Below are positions 19,350-28,208 of a stretch of DNA of 55,689 nucleotides, in pieces. Location: positions 1-55,689 of the forward strand of contig JAAESD010000476.1 of assembly GCA_024229695.1 (NCBI GenBank). The letters are read 5' to 3'. Under the pieces are notes generated by a model. The model saw only the letters and a list, made by a program, of their open reading frames with translations. It did not search any database and was not told the DNA's origin. Positions within the stretch are counted from its first letter, which is position 1. The number at the start of each line of letters is the position of its first letter. Made by a program: the position numbers and the translations under genes. Source of the DNA: a bacterium (GTDB taxonomy: Bacteria > Krumholzibacteriota > Krumholzibacteriia > LZORAL124-64-63).

Positions 19350-19958
19350 TTACCAGGGGATTGGTACTGCTAACCCGGCTGTAAAGTTCCAACCTGAGTA
19401 ATTCAAATTATTGTGATCATAATAACGCCAGTGCAATGTTGAATATACTACAAATTCAGAGTTTAAGTCATATTCAAATCCACAACCTACAAGGCCAGTG
19501 TAAAACCTGTTGGCTCTTTTGGCTTCAGTTGGTGTCGTTTCACCACCATCGCCCTCTTGATTTATAATAACCGGAAAAGTTATATGTGCTGCTCCCGGTC
19601 CTGCTTCCACAAAATAAATCATCTTGTCATCTACGTCTGATAAATAACGACGGAACAATAAATCAGCTGACAACATTTTGCGATCAGCATCATATGGCCT
19701 GCTATCACCGTGCAAGACCAAACCACAGTTCCAATAAAACAGTGAAGTTAAAAATTCCGATGCTTTTGCGGGCCTGAAAATAATTGACCCGGACCAGCCA
19801 ACTGTAAATTTATCGTAATCAACAGAACCACCGCCAGTAGCTCCAAATCCTATCAACACCGGGCCGGTATCGTCTGGTCTGTCAAGAGACGATCTAGGCA
19901 TATCACCTGCAGTTGCTATACTGCTGACAAGCAGGAGACATAAAATTATTTTCCACAC
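19350..19958 (-). CDS. Predicted small outer-membrane beta-barrel protein
   Basis: 202 aa with a signal peptide (VWKIILCLLLVSSIATAG, GTG start, GAAGAGG seven bases upstream). The mature part has alternating polar/aromatic strands such as 'FTVGWSGSIIFRP', 'LSADLLFRRYLSD', 'RFYTGLVGCGFEYDL', 'FVVYSTLHWRYYD' and ends 'WNFTAGLAVPIPW', the aromatic C-terminus typical of barrels handled by BAM. The layout resembles the 8-strand OmpW/OmpX-like or 'outer membrane protein beta-barrel' domain. It implies an outer membrane. First gene of the leftward barrel/FG-GAP/dsbD/tlpA cluster. Not a recognised named family. Confidence 0.7.
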   Translation of the reverse strand: MWKIILCLLLVSSIATAGDMPRSSLDRPDDTGPVLIGFGATGGGSVDYDKFTVGWSGSIIFRPAKASEFLTSLFYWNCGLVLHGDSRPYDADRKMLSADLLFRRYLSDVDDKMIYFVEAGPGAAHITFPVIINQEGDGGETTPTEAKRANRFYTGLVGCGFEYDLNSEFVVYSTLHWRYYDHNNLNYSGWNFTAGLAVPIPW

Positions 19959-20004
19959 AAAGACACCTCTTCAAGTTGGAGCTGTTTCCAAGTATTGATT
20001 TATA

Positions 20005-20033
20005 AGAATATGCCGATTACCATAAGCTGACAA
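20005..20033 (-). promoter_or_regulatory. Likely promoter of the barrel-dsbD cluster
   Basis: On the minus strand TTGTCA (20033-20028) and TATTCT (20010-20005) lie 17 bases apart. On the plus strand the same region has TTGATT at 19995-20000 and TACCAT at 20018-20023 with a 17-base gap, a weaker candidate for yigZ, so the two divergent promoters would overlap. Confidence 0.5.
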
Positions 20034-20057
20034 TAAATCTCTCAAAGAAAGTGCTGG

Positions 20058-20687
20058 ATGACAACTCCAAACCACAAACTTCCAGGATACAAAGTTCTCA
20101 GTTGTACAGCTGATGCTGAAATGCGTGTGAAGCGATCACGTTTCATTGCTCACATTGCAGCAGTTGAATCTGAGGATGATGCTAGATCTGCTGTCAAGGA
20201 AATGGAGAAAAAGTACCATGACAGCAGGCATGTTTGTTTTGCCTGGATTCTTGGTTATGGCGAAGAAATAAAATATCACAGTACTGATGCAGGTGAACCC
20301 TCTGGTAGCGCAGGTGAACCAATTCTTGGGGTTTTGAAAAAACATGAAGTTACAAATGCTGTTGCCATTGTTGTCCGATATTTTGGTGGCATTAAACTTG
20401 GCACTGGCGGGCTTGGCAGAGCTTACAAAGAATGTGCTGCGCTTGCTTTGGAAAAATGTGAAACAAAGTTCATCGCTTTTGGCAATGACTTTGAGATTAC
20501 TTTCCCCTATCACCTGCTAGGTTCGATAGAACATTCATTGGAAAAACACGATGGGAAAGTTGTACAACGCAATTTTGATGAAGATGTAAATCTGTTAATC
20601 TGGCTACCAGAAGGTAGAGAACAATCTTTTGACTCTGAATTGAATGAGCTTTCTTCCGGCACAATAAAATTAAAAGCCCGACCATAG
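20058..20687 (+). CDS. yigZ: YigZ/IMPACT family protein (UPF0029)
   Basis: 209-aa cytosolic protein of the IMPACT family. Residues to about 125 carry the signature 'KRSRFIAHIAAVESEDDARSAV', 'YHDSRHVCFAWI', 'DAGEPSGSAGEPIL' and 'AIVVRYFGGIKLGTGGLGRAY'; the rest is the small C-terminal ferredoxin-like DUF1949 domain. The eukaryotic relative controls translation under amino-acid stress; the bacterial function is unclear. Rightward single gene, divergent from the barrel cluster. Its stop codon lies in the loop of the terminator shared with rpoD. Confidence 0.93.
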   Translation: MTTPNHKLPGYKVLSCTADAEMRVKRSRFIAHIAAVESEDDARSAVKEMEKKYHDSRHVCFAWILGYGEEIKYHSTDAGEPSGSAGEPILGVLKKHEVTNAVAIVVRYFGGIKLGTGGLGRAYKECAALALEKCETKFIAFGNDFEITFPYHLLGSIEHSLEKHDGKVVQRNFDEDVNLLIWLPEGREQSFDSELNELSSGTIKLKARP

Positions 20688-20698
20688 GCCGGGCTTTT
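20672..20698. terminator. Bidirectional intrinsic terminator shared by yigZ and rpoD
   Basis: Stem AAAAGCCCG/CGGGCTTTT (20672-20680 with 20690-20698) with a 9-base loop. The A and T runs make it work on both strands. The yigZ stop (20685-20687) is inside the loop, and the rpoD stop lies 24 bases away on the other side. Confidence 0.85.
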
Positions 20699-20721
20699 CA
20701 CTCACTCAATCAATCAAAAAC

Positions 20722-21654
20722 TTAAGCAGTCAAGTCTTCCATATCCTCATAGTCATGCATATAACGGAATGCCTTTGAAGTACGAATCTTTTCAAAAGCT
20801 TCTTCTTTAATCTGGCGGATACGCTCTCTGGTCAGCCCCATTACCTGGCCGATTTCTTCAAGAGTCATTTCCTGATCAGTTCCGAGTCCGTAATACATTC
20901 TGAGAACTTTAGCCTCGCGTGCTTTCAAGTCACAAAGCATCCGCTCAATACTGTCATGGAGATCTTCTTCAATAACAGCATGATCAGGTGTGTGACTGTT
21001 TGTATCTTCAAGGAAGTCCAGGTAAGTGGAATCTTCATCATTACCAACAAAATCGTCGAGGAAGAAATTGTCCTGCATTAATGGCAGGGTATCTTTAACT
21101 TCTTCAACAGACAGATCAAGCTTCATTGCAATCTCTTCAGGAGTTGGCTTGCGACGCAATTTTTGTTGCAACTCGCTGGATGCACGCTTGATTTGGTTCA
21201 GAACTCGAGCGCGGTTCAATGGCATCCTGACAATCTTTGAGTGATTGGCCAGAGCAGCAAGAATAGATTGACGAATCCACCAAACAGCATAAGAAATAAA
21301 CTTATAGCCACGAGTCTCATCAAAACGCTGTGCAGCCTTGAGAAGTCCCAGATCACCCTCGTTAATCAGATCTTCCAGAGAAACGCCGTAGTGGGAGTAT
21401 TCTTTGGCAATAGAAACAACAAATCGCAGATTGGAATTAACCAGCTTGTCCAAAGCACCATCATCATTACGACGGATACCACGCGCAAGTTCACACTCTT
21501 GCTCACGTGTAAGCAGTGGGAAAACTTTTACTTCCTGGAAATATAGATCCAGATTGGACATAATCCTGGCGCTTTCACGTCTTGGCTTTGCAGGAATAAT
21601 AGACTTTGCTCTGCCAACTTTAGCGCTTTTGGTTGATTTTTTCTTTGCAGCCAT
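20722..21654 (-). CDS. rpoD: Primary-type RNA polymerase sigma factor RpoD/SigA, short form
   Basis: 310-aa sigma70 with regions 1.2 to 4 but no region 1.1. After a Lys-rich N-terminus (residues 1-25) come 'LDLYFQEVKVFPLLTREQE' (1.2), 'NLRFVVSIAKEYSHYGVSLEDLI' and 'RFDETRGYKFISYAVWWIRQSI' (region 2, -10 binding and melting), region 3, and 'MTLEEIGQVMGLTRERIRQIKEEA' (4.2, -35 binding). The short form with this region 2 resembles primary sigmas of the FCB group, the main taxonomic clue here. ATG 21654 is chosen, with AGAAGG upstream. The consensus-like promoters found in the window fit such a sigma. Confidence 0.93.
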   Translation of the reverse strand: MAAKKKSTKSAKVGRAKSIIPAKPRRESARIMSNLDLYFQEVKVFPLLTREQECELARGIRRNDDGALDKLVNSNLRFVVSIAKEYSHYGVSLEDLINEGDLGLLKAAQRFDETRGYKFISYAVWWIRQSILAALANHSKIVRMPLNRARVLNQIKRASSELQQKLRRKPTPEEIAMKLDLSVEEVKDTLPLMQDNFFLDDFVGNDEDSTYLDFLEDTNSHTPDHAVIEEDLHDSIERMLCDLKAREAKVLRMYYGLGTDQEMTLEEIGQVMGLTRERIRQIKEEAFEKIRTSKAFRYMHDYEDMEDLTA

Positions 21655-21834
21655 TTCGAAACCTTCTGTTTTATTTATGAGAAACCTGAAAATTATCACT
21701 CTTTTTGTGATTCCACAATCCTATTAACAATAAACATACCAGTTTGTTCCTGGTTAAGTATTTATTTAGTATATAGCCATATCTGATTGCTATATATGTC
21801 GTTACACTCAACACGTCCCTTGCGACAACTGTAC

Positions 21835-21846
21835 TATCGATCGATA
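21835..21846. repeat. 12-bp perfect palindrome upstream of the 21947 gene
   Basis: TATCGATCGATA lies 14 bases upstream of the -35 box at 21860. It could be an operator or chance. The 292-base gap 21655-21946 is AT-rich and otherwise holds the promoter described separately; no RNA gene or ORF is seen. Confidence 0.3.
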
Positions 21847-21859
21847 AGTTCAGCAGCTA

Positions 21860-21888
21860 TTGACATTGTGTCACTAACAACAAATAAT
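21860..21888 (+). promoter_or_regulatory. Strong sigma70 promoter for the GT-C-like/TPR gene
   Basis: Perfect -35 TTGACA (21860-21865), 17-base spacer, -10 AATAAT (21883-21888). The leader to ATG 21947 would be about 50 bases. A second weaker pair, TTGTCT and TAGTAT 17 bases apart, lies just downstream at 21900-21928. Confidence 0.65.
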
Positions 21889-21946
21889 CGATTGTCATTT
21901 TGTCTATAGCATTAAGCAGGCATAGTATACTATATTTGCATGTACT

Positions 21947-23866
21947 ATGGATAAAAAACTTGGCCTGCTGGCTCTTTTTATAATACTGCTTACTACTGCT
22001 GTTTTGAGCAGCCATTCGCTGATTGATCTCGACATCTGGCTGCACTGTAGTTCTGGTCAGGACATATTGTCAAATCTGTCAGTCGCAGATGTAAATACAT
22101 ATAGTTTCACCAACCCTGACTACCAATGGCACAATCATGAGTGGCTGTTTCAAGTATTTGTGTCGATATTTCATGCTGGTCATGTTCCAGGCCTGAACCT
22201 TTTGCGCCTGGCTCTCTGCCTGACAATTGCATTTCTGCTATTTAAACCAGTTGTTAATCGACTTACCCTGCTTCTGCCTGCAACATTGTCACTACTGTTG
22301 CTCTGGCCCCGATTCTTACTTCGTCCAGAACTTGTTTCTTCAATTTTCCTTCTGATTGCGATCAAATGGATTGTTGCTGAAATCAATGGCAAAACTCCAG
22401 ATTCTAAATGGGGCAAATATCGAACTATTGTACTTTCGCTCGTCTGGGCGCAATTTCATGGATTTTTTATAATTCTGCCGATGCTCTGGTTGCTGGTAGC
22501 ACTTTTAAAACGAAACCCTCGATATCTTTTGCTGGGATTAGCTTCATGGGCAATTTCCGTAATTTCACCAGGACATATTCACACACTTCTATATCCCATA
22601 ACTGTTGCTGGCCAATTCTCTGGTGATGGCATAAACCTGCATACTACAATTGCTGAAATGGTTCCTCTGCTGGAGACCAGCTCTGAACTTGGCATCACCA
22701 CCTTGGTTTTCAAGCTAACTGCTATCTGGGGTACTATCTGGATTATATCAACTGCAGGTAGAGTACCGGTTTTTACTGTTTTGCTCTGGGTTGCCACACT
22801 ATTTCTGGCATTGTCAGGCCGACGAAACATTGGTCTCTACGGCATAACATTTTTCCTGATTCACTCACATTATCAACCAACAGCAAAATTATTTTGGTCC
22901 TTTAAATTTCCACTACATAAACTGCAAGCAGCCACAAGAGTATTGACTCCCCTGCTAGCACTTATTGTCCTTGGCTTTTGGTTACCAGGGTTATTGAATA
23001 GCTCGTTTTACCTGGGTGAAGCAGTACCACGTAGAACCGGGTTAGGAGTCTCACAAACAACTTACCCGTTTAGTGAAGCTGCAGGCCTCGATTCACAACT
23101 CAGAATTGCAAATAATATCGATGCTGCTGGTGCATTGATGGTGCATAGTCGTAAAGTGATGATTGATGGCAGAACTGAAGCATATCCTGATACCAGCTGG
23201 AAAAGTTACAAACAGTTTCTAGCAGGCAACAAACCCAGCTTGCAATATCTTGAAACAATAAATGCCGATGCTGTACTTCTGGCTCACAGCAGTGGTGCAA
23301 CCAACAATCTTATTATGACCCTTTCAGATTCCGACAACTGGCATCTTGCTCAATTAAGCTCAGCAGGGATACTTTTTCTACCGGAGGAAATTGACTCACC
23401 TCAAATTATAAAACCGGAGACTGCAGACCAGGCCGTCACTCTGGCGGCAGTGCTTGCTTTAATCGGCGATGATTCTGCTTACCAAACTTTACTGAAATTC
23501 AGAGACAGTTCACCTGCCCATCCTATCCTGCTGCATAATCTCGGAAACATTGAGATGTCAAATGGCAACCTGCGCTCAGCACTGAGTTGTTTTGCTAAAG
23601 CAATCAAAGCCAATCCCCGACAAATGGACAGTCTGCTTAATGCCGGGGTTTGTAATCTTCAATTGAGAAATACAGAAGAAGCTGTGTCTAATTTTAAAAA
23701 ATATTTAAAGTATGATAACCGTGCAGATGTCTGGTTTAATTTATCAATAGCTTATTTACAGCTCAATGAAAAAGAATCGGCGAAAAAATCAATAGCAAAT
23801 GGTTTGAAGTGCTCTCCTGCGCCTGATCTGTATTCAAGGTTTATAAAACTTCAACAGAGTTTATAA
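21947..23866 (+). CDS. GT-C-like multispanning membrane protein with C-terminal TPRs
   Basis: 639 aa. About ten hydrophobic helices fill residues 1-350. The first outside loop has 'LIDLDIWLHCSSGQDIL...VNTYSFTNPDYQWHNHEWLFQ', the pattern of large membrane proteins of the 'D-x-D-x-W-x-H ... D-x-(Y/F)-S-(Y/F)-T ... NHEWL' type found in several phyla and thought to be related to GT-C glycosyltransferases. A periplasmic domain follows (about 350-500; 'VMIDGRTEAYP'), then three TPRs (about 525-639; 'HPILLHNLGNIEMSNGNLRSA', 'ALSCFAKAIKANPRQ', 'DVWFNLSIAYLQLNE'). Activity is inferred only. No clear Shine-Dalgarno. Its end overlaps the convergent uppP by six bases. Confidence 0.7.
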   Translation: MDKKLGLLALFIILLTTAVLSSHSLIDLDIWLHCSSGQDILSNLSVADVNTYSFTNPDYQWHNHEWLFQVFVSIFHAGHVPGLNLLRLALCLTIAFLLFKPVVNRLTLLLPATLSLLLLWPRFLLRPELVSSIFLLIAIKWIVAEINGKTPDSKWGKYRTIVLSLVWAQFHGFFIILPMLWLLVALLKRNPRYLLLGLASWAISVISPGHIHTLLYPITVAGQFSGDGINLHTTIAEMVPLLETSSELGITTLVFKLTAIWGTIWIISTAGRVPVFTVLLWVATLFLALSGRRNIGLYGITFFLIHSHYQPTAKLFWSFKFPLHKLQAATRVLTPLLALIVLGFWLPGLLNSSFYLGEAVPRRTGLGVSQTTYPFSEAAGLDSQLRIANNIDAAGALMVHSRKVMIDGRTEAYPDTSWKSYKQFLAGNKPSLQYLETINADAVLLAHSSGATNNLIMTLSDSDNWHLAQLSSAGILFLPEEIDSPQIIKPETADQAVTLAAVLALIGDDSAYQTLLKFRDSSPAHPILLHNLGNIEMSNGNLRSALSCFAKAIKANPRQMDSLLNAGVCNLQLRNTEEAVSNFKKYLKYDNRADVWFNLSIAYLQLNEKESAKKSIANGLKCSPAPDLYSRFIKLQQSL

Positions 23867-24649
23867 ACCTCTCGTTATGTACAGAACCAACAAACCAAGT
23901 GGCACACAGTAGAAAGCAAACTTCCAAAAATGGCTTTTTACCACAGCAAGAGCTGTCAGCCTGATTGCCAATAATCCAAAGACAAAAGCAACAATGGCAG
24001 ATACAACTAATTGAATTGGAGAAGCCAAAGTTTCAGTAGCAGCACCATCGAGAAGCTGTAATACCAATGCTCCTGCAATAGCAGGAATGGCTAACATGAA
24101 ACTGAATCGGGCAGCCTCAACTCTAGGCAGGCCCAGCAGCAAAGAAGATGCAATGGTCATTCCCGACCTGCTGACTCCAGGTGTTATCGCAACTGCCTGA
24201 GCACAGCCAATAAGGAAAGCTTTCAACAAACCTGGTGAAATAAGCTCATCAGAATTGCTCTCCCCTTTGTCTATGGCCTTTCTGGTTGTCAGCAAAACGA
24301 AGCCAGTAAACAATAGCGCATAGCCCGCGGCTCTTGGACTGCCAAACAGACCTTCCATGAAATCTTTCAGCAATAGCCCTACAATTACAGCAGGAATAGT
24401 GCCGATTAAAAGTGCGGCAATATAATTCAATGCTGGCATGTCGAACTTTAATAAACGTAATAATTCGTTCCGATAGACAACTACCACAGCTCCAAGAGTT
24501 CCCACGTGTAAAACTATATCAAAAAACAGATCGCCCTGAAGTGCCTCCATCCAGTGATGCAACAAAACCAGGTGTCCTGAGCTGCTGACTGGGAGAAACT
24601 CTGTTAATCCCTGAACAACCGCCATTACAATCAATTTCAAAAACAACAA
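23861..24649 (-). CDS. uppP: Undecaprenyl-diphosphatase UppP (BacA family)
   Basis: 262-aa membrane phosphatase that turns undecaprenyl diphosphate into the monophosphate, recycling the lipid carrier used by MraY and by surface polysaccharide enzymes. Family marks: 'VVQGLTEFLPVSSSGHLVLLHH' with the catalytic Glu and the Ser/His segment, 'GTIPAVIVGLL', and 'AITPGVSRSGMTIASSLLLG' with the essential Arg. The start is TTG at 24649, since the nearest ATG (eight codons later) would cut into the first helix. Convergent with the gene ending at 23866; the TPR gene is 18 bases upstream on the same strand. Confidence 0.95.
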   Translation of the reverse strand: MLFLKLIVMAVVQGLTEFLPVSSSGHLVLLHHWMEALQGDLFFDIVLHVGTLGAVVVVYRNELLRLLKFDMPALNYIAALLIGTIPAVIVGLLLKDFMEGLFGSPRAAGYALLFTGFVLLTTRKAIDKGESNSDELISPGLLKAFLIGCAQAVAITPGVSRSGMTIASSLLLGLPRVEAARFSFMLAIPAIAGALVLQLLDGAATETLASPIQLVVSAIVAFVFGLLAIRLTALAVVKSHFWKFAFYCVPLGLLVLYITRGL

Positions 24650-24667
24650 TACGACCTGCCTGATTAA

Positions 24668-25495
24668 TTAACTTCCTGTTTCTCTTGCCAGTGCATAATG
24701 CTTGCTGGCTTCCTGAGGTTTTCCAAGAGCATCATAGGTTAATGCCAACTGGTAGTGAACCTTATGTGGCTCACTGTATGAATCCAGGGCATCGAGATAC
24801 ATTGCAAGAGCTTCTGTATATCTACCCAGTTTCTGCAAACAAATCCCTCGTTGATAACTTGTATCCGGAGTCATCCCGACAATACTAACAATCTCGTTGA
24901 AACTATCCAATGCTCTTGTGAACATTCCTTTTTTCATGCGAACAAGACCTTGCCAATAGAAACCTGAAATAGAGGTTTCATCTGCAGCGACAACAGTATC
25001 AAAACAGCTCAAAGCACTATCAATATCTCCCGATTGATAATGCACTTTCCCCAGATTCAAACTGATTTCCGGGTCAGGCGAAAATGCAAGTGACGCTTCA
25101 TAACAGTGAATCGCCTCGCGATGCCTGCCACTTTCTGCATGAATTGAACCAAGATTATGATAGGCCTCTACATTTGCTTCATCGGCAATAATTGCCTGAT
25201 GATAAATCTGAATCGCTTCACTTCGTTTGCCTTGAGCATCAAGAACAGTTGCCAGATTTACCATCGACTTGGAGTCATCAGGATGAAGATCGATTGCTTT
25301 TTGAAAAGCCGTTTCGGCCTCGCTGAACAGATGAGCTTTTCGCAAAACACAGCCAAGCCTGTAATAACACTTATAGTTTTGCGGAGAAAGTTCGATGGCA
25401 CGCAAATAAGCGTCTCGGCTACTGGCAAGATCTCCATTTTGTTCATGGTCAATACCCGATTGATACCATTCCATCGCTGTTTCAAGTGAATTCAT
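24668..25495 (-). CDS. TPR-repeat protein
   Basis: 275 aa made almost wholly of tetratricopeptide repeats, about seven, for example 'ESGIDHEQNGDLASSRDAYL'-like start, 'YYRLGCVLRKAHLFSEAETAF', 'NLATVLDAQGKRSEAIQIY', 'YHNLGSIHAESGRHREAIHCY' and 'YQLALTYDALGKPQEASKHY'. No signal peptide or TM, so a cytosolic scaffold for protein-protein contacts is likely. ATG 25495 is used; no good Shine-Dalgarno is seen. Same strand as uppP and probably co-transcribed. Specific partner unknown. Confidence 0.8.
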   Translation of the reverse strand: MNSLETAMEWYQSGIDHEQNGDLASSRDAYLRAIELSPQNYKCYYRLGCVLRKAHLFSEAETAFQKAIDLHPDDSKSMVNLATVLDAQGKRSEAIQIYHQAIIADEANVEAYHNLGSIHAESGRHREAIHCYEASLAFSPDPEISLNLGKVHYQSGDIDSALSCFDTVVAADETSISGFYWQGLVRMKKGMFTRALDSFNEIVSIVGMTPDTSYQRGICLQKLGRYTEALAMYLDALDSYSEPHKVHYQLALTYDALGKPQEASKHYALARETGS

Positions 25496-25600
25496 CACAG
25501 CAGACTAACTGACTATTTATTTCAGGTCAAATGAAGATTTTTGCTCAAGTTGAACTTTTTAAACACGATAACAATAGCAACAACGTAACCAGGAGCGATA

Positions 25601-26038
25601 ATGAGCGAATCACAAACAGTTAATATTCTGCGCCAAATGTTTAAACGACTTTTGAACATCGATGTGGACAAACAGGTTTTAGAGAAACTTGCTCCAGTTG
25701 TCGAAGGATTTATGGATAGATCCAGTTTCAAGATAACCAATGATGCTGACAAATCTCATGATAATGTTCTGAAGGCAATGCTCTGTTCAATGCTGGTCCA
25801 CGGCTGGGGCATCGGAATGCATCCCCATAACAGTCCTGCCAATGATACAGATGGTGAAAGCCTTGAAGTTAGAGTCAGCAAGGATATTTTGATTCCAATG
25901 AATGACCTGAAGTCTATAAGATATATTCAAAAAGATTCAGAGGGACGAGTCAAAAAAGCCCTGTTTGAACCAGACCAGAATATTAGAATACGTAATAGCA
26001 TCGACGAGATCCTGGCGGAAATCAGCAGCAAAGATTAA
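25601..26038 (+). CDS. Unrecognised 145-aa protein
   Basis: A well-formed gene: AGGAG five bases before the ATG and 145 codons. It has no signal peptide or TM. The N-terminal half looks helical ('TVNILRQMFKRLLNIDVDKQVLEKL'), the middle is His/Gly/Asn-rich ('MLVHGWGIGMHPHNSPAND'), and the C-terminal half has alternating strands ('SLEVRVSKDILIPMNDLKSIRYI') and a final helix ('SIDEILAEISSKD'). No family is recognised. It stands alone on the plus strand between the TPR gene and recG, and its stop codon overlaps the recG stop in a TTAA. Confidence 0.75.
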   Translation: MSESQTVNILRQMFKRLLNIDVDKQVLEKLAPVVEGFMDRSSFKITNDADKSHDNVLKAMLCSMLVHGWGIGMHPHNSPANDTDGESLEVRVSKDILIPMNDLKSIRYIQKDSEGRVKKALFEPDQNIRIRNSIDEILAEISSKD

Positions 26039-28113
26039 CCTGCACTATGAATAAATAGTTGCTTGAAACTGGACTCAATCCTGTTTTTAAATGCTCGATT
26101 GTATTCACTGCTTAACCTGGGATCAGCATCCAGTAACTCTTTAATATCCTGACTACATAACTTTACCAGCTCAGCATCACGAATTGGATTGGCAACTGAG
26201 AATGTTGGCAGACCATGTTGCCTTACTCCCATTATATCCCCGGGTCCACGTCTACGCAGGTCTTCTTCAGCCAACTTGAACCCATCATTAGTTGAGGCAA
26301 AGAACCTGATTCTCTCAAAAGATTCCGGAGCGACCCATTTATCCAGCACAAGATGACACCACGATTGCAATTCTCCCCTGCCAACTCGCCCACGCAACTG
26401 GTGCAATTGAGCCAGACCAAATCGTTCAGGATGGTGAATAACCATTGTTGTAGAGTTCGCAACATCCACACCAACTTCAATGACTGTTGTTGCAATTAAT
26501 ATATCAATCTCGCCAGCAGCAAATCGACTCATTATTTCTGCTTTATCCGAGCCTTTAATCCTGCCGTGCAAAAGCGCAACATTGAAATCCGAGAATACGC
26601 CCTGCGAAAGCTTTTCAAATTCCTCAGTCGCCGACTTGATATCCTGTCCTTCAGTTTCTTCAATTACAGGATAAATCACATATGCCTGTTGTCCGTTTTT
26701 AACTCGATTGCAAACCAGTCCATGCATAGAGTCCAGTTGAGCGGGCTGGATCAGATCAGTTTGAACAGGCTTACGTCCTGGTGGCAATTCATCAATCAGT
26801 GAAAGATCAAGATCACCGTACAGAGTAAGCGAAAGACTGCGCGGAATTGGAGTTGCACTCATAACCAGAACATGTGGCGTAGACGATTCAACTTTACTCG
26901 CATTTCCACGCTGAATAACTCCAAAACGATGTTGTTCATCTACAACCGCCAGTCCAAGATTTGGCAGACAAACGTCATCGCCAAGTAAGGCATGAGTTCC
27001 AACCAGTAGATCAATTTCTCCATTACCAGCGCTCGCAGTAATTTTCCTTCGCTGTGCAGAAGGTGTACTACCGGTTAATACTTCCATACTTATTCCAAGT
27101 GGCTCAATCAGCTTTAAGATTGACTCTCCATGCTGGCGAGCCAGCACCTCTGTAGGAGCCATTATGGTAGCCTGCCACCCTTGCTCAATTACAAACAGTG
27201 CTGCCAACAATGCTACCAAAGTTTTACCTGAGCCAACATCACCTTGCAACAGCCTATGCATCGGTAAACCGGTTCGCATATCTCTGAGAATATCGCCCAG
27301 GACTTTGCGTTGAGCCGATGTCAATTGAAATGGCAGACCGTTGACCAACCTTGTAGTAAGATCCCCAGGCTTATGCAACTTGATGCCACTGTTAGTAGTG
27401 TGGCCTGACTTGCGCAATCCCATCAAAGCCTGAATCATCGCAATTTCTTCATATATGAATCGTTTTTGTGCTTCGGTTCTGCTGGCTTCATCTTCTGGGA
27501 AATGCATATTTTGCAGCGCTGCTCTACGATTTTGCAGTTTGTGTTTCCGCAGTAGACTCCCTGGCAAAAACTCTGTTATTTCATTGCTGAATTGTTCCAA
27601 AGTTCGATAGGTAAGCCCACGCAACCAATGCTGACCGATACCAGAAGTAAGTGGATAAACAGGGACCAGTCTACCGCTATGCAATTTTGTACTCTCGGAA
27701 GTCAGCACTTCAAAATCGGGATGTACAAACTGAGGTCTGCTGTTGTGAAGCTGAACTTTACCACTGACCAGTATTTTCATACCGGTTTGCAGTTGTTTGG
27801 TAATGTATGGTTGTCCAAACCAAGTGCAGGTAAGAACTCCCCCACGGTCGCCAATAGTTACTGACTGAATTGATTTGCGCCCGCGCCCACTCCTGCCTCC
27901 ACTTGTTAAAACTTCACCACAAACTGTTGCATTTGAATCAACTACAAGCTCGCTGATAGGGGTGGCACTGCTCCGGTCAAGCCATGTTCGAGGGAAATGC
28001 ATGAGCAGATCATCAACACAATTAATACCCAAACGTGACAATGATCTGGCTCTGACAGGCCCTACACCGTGTAAAAACTGCACATTTGTGGATAAATCGA
28101 GCTTTTTTTGCAT
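26035..28113 (-). CDS. recG: ATP-dependent DNA helicase RecG
   Basis: 692-aa branch-migration helicase that reverses stalled replication forks and Holliday junctions. N-terminal wedge/OB domain with 'LHGVGPVRARSLSRLGI' and 'DLLMHFPRTWLDR'; Walker A 'LLQGDVGSGKTLVALLAALF'; motif II 'DEQHRFGV' (DEQH); 'VMSATPIPRSLSLTLYGD' ; motif VI 'QLHQLRGRVGRG'; and the RecG-type end 'RRRGPGDIMGVRQHGLPTFSVAN'. Length is typical. ATG 28113 has AGGGGTGA upstream. Divergent from rpmB. Confidence 0.97.
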   Translation of the reverse strand: MQKKLDLSTNVQFLHGVGPVRARSLSRLGINCVDDLLMHFPRTWLDRSSATPISELVVDSNATVCGEVLTSGGRSGRGRKSIQSVTIGDRGGVLTCTWFGQPYITKQLQTGMKILVSGKVQLHNSRPQFVHPDFEVLTSESTKLHSGRLVPVYPLTSGIGQHWLRGLTYRTLEQFSNEITEFLPGSLLRKHKLQNRRAALQNMHFPEDEASRTEAQKRFIYEEIAMIQALMGLRKSGHTTNSGIKLHKPGDLTTRLVNGLPFQLTSAQRKVLGDILRDMRTGLPMHRLLQGDVGSGKTLVALLAALFVIEQGWQATIMAPTEVLARQHGESILKLIEPLGISMEVLTGSTPSAQRRKITASAGNGEIDLLVGTHALLGDDVCLPNLGLAVVDEQHRFGVIQRGNASKVESSTPHVLVMSATPIPRSLSLTLYGDLDLSLIDELPPGRKPVQTDLIQPAQLDSMHGLVCNRVKNGQQAYVIYPVIEETEGQDIKSATEEFEKLSQGVFSDFNVALLHGRIKGSDKAEIMSRFAAGEIDILIATTVIEVGVDVANSTTMVIHHPERFGLAQLHQLRGRVGRGELQSWCHLVLDKWVAPESFERIRFFASTNDGFKLAEEDLRRRGPGDIMGVRQHGLPTFSVANPIRDAELVKLCSQDIKELLDADPRLSSEYNRAFKNRIESSFKQLFIHSAG

Positions 28114-28141
28114 TTGTCACCCCTTTCAAGCAAAAATCAAC

Positions 28142-28170
28142 TTGATGTGTTGCCCATCTGATATTAAATT
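28142..28170 (+). promoter_or_regulatory. Possible rpmB promoter
   Basis: TTGATG (28142-28147) and TAAATT (28165-28170) with a 17-base spacer, in the 95-base gap between recG and rpmB. Each box matches four of six consensus bases. AGGAGG lies nine bases before the rpmB ATG. Confidence 0.4.
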
Positions 28171-28208
28171 CCTGTTTCTAATATCGATAATACAGGAGGA
28201 CAGGCGAC

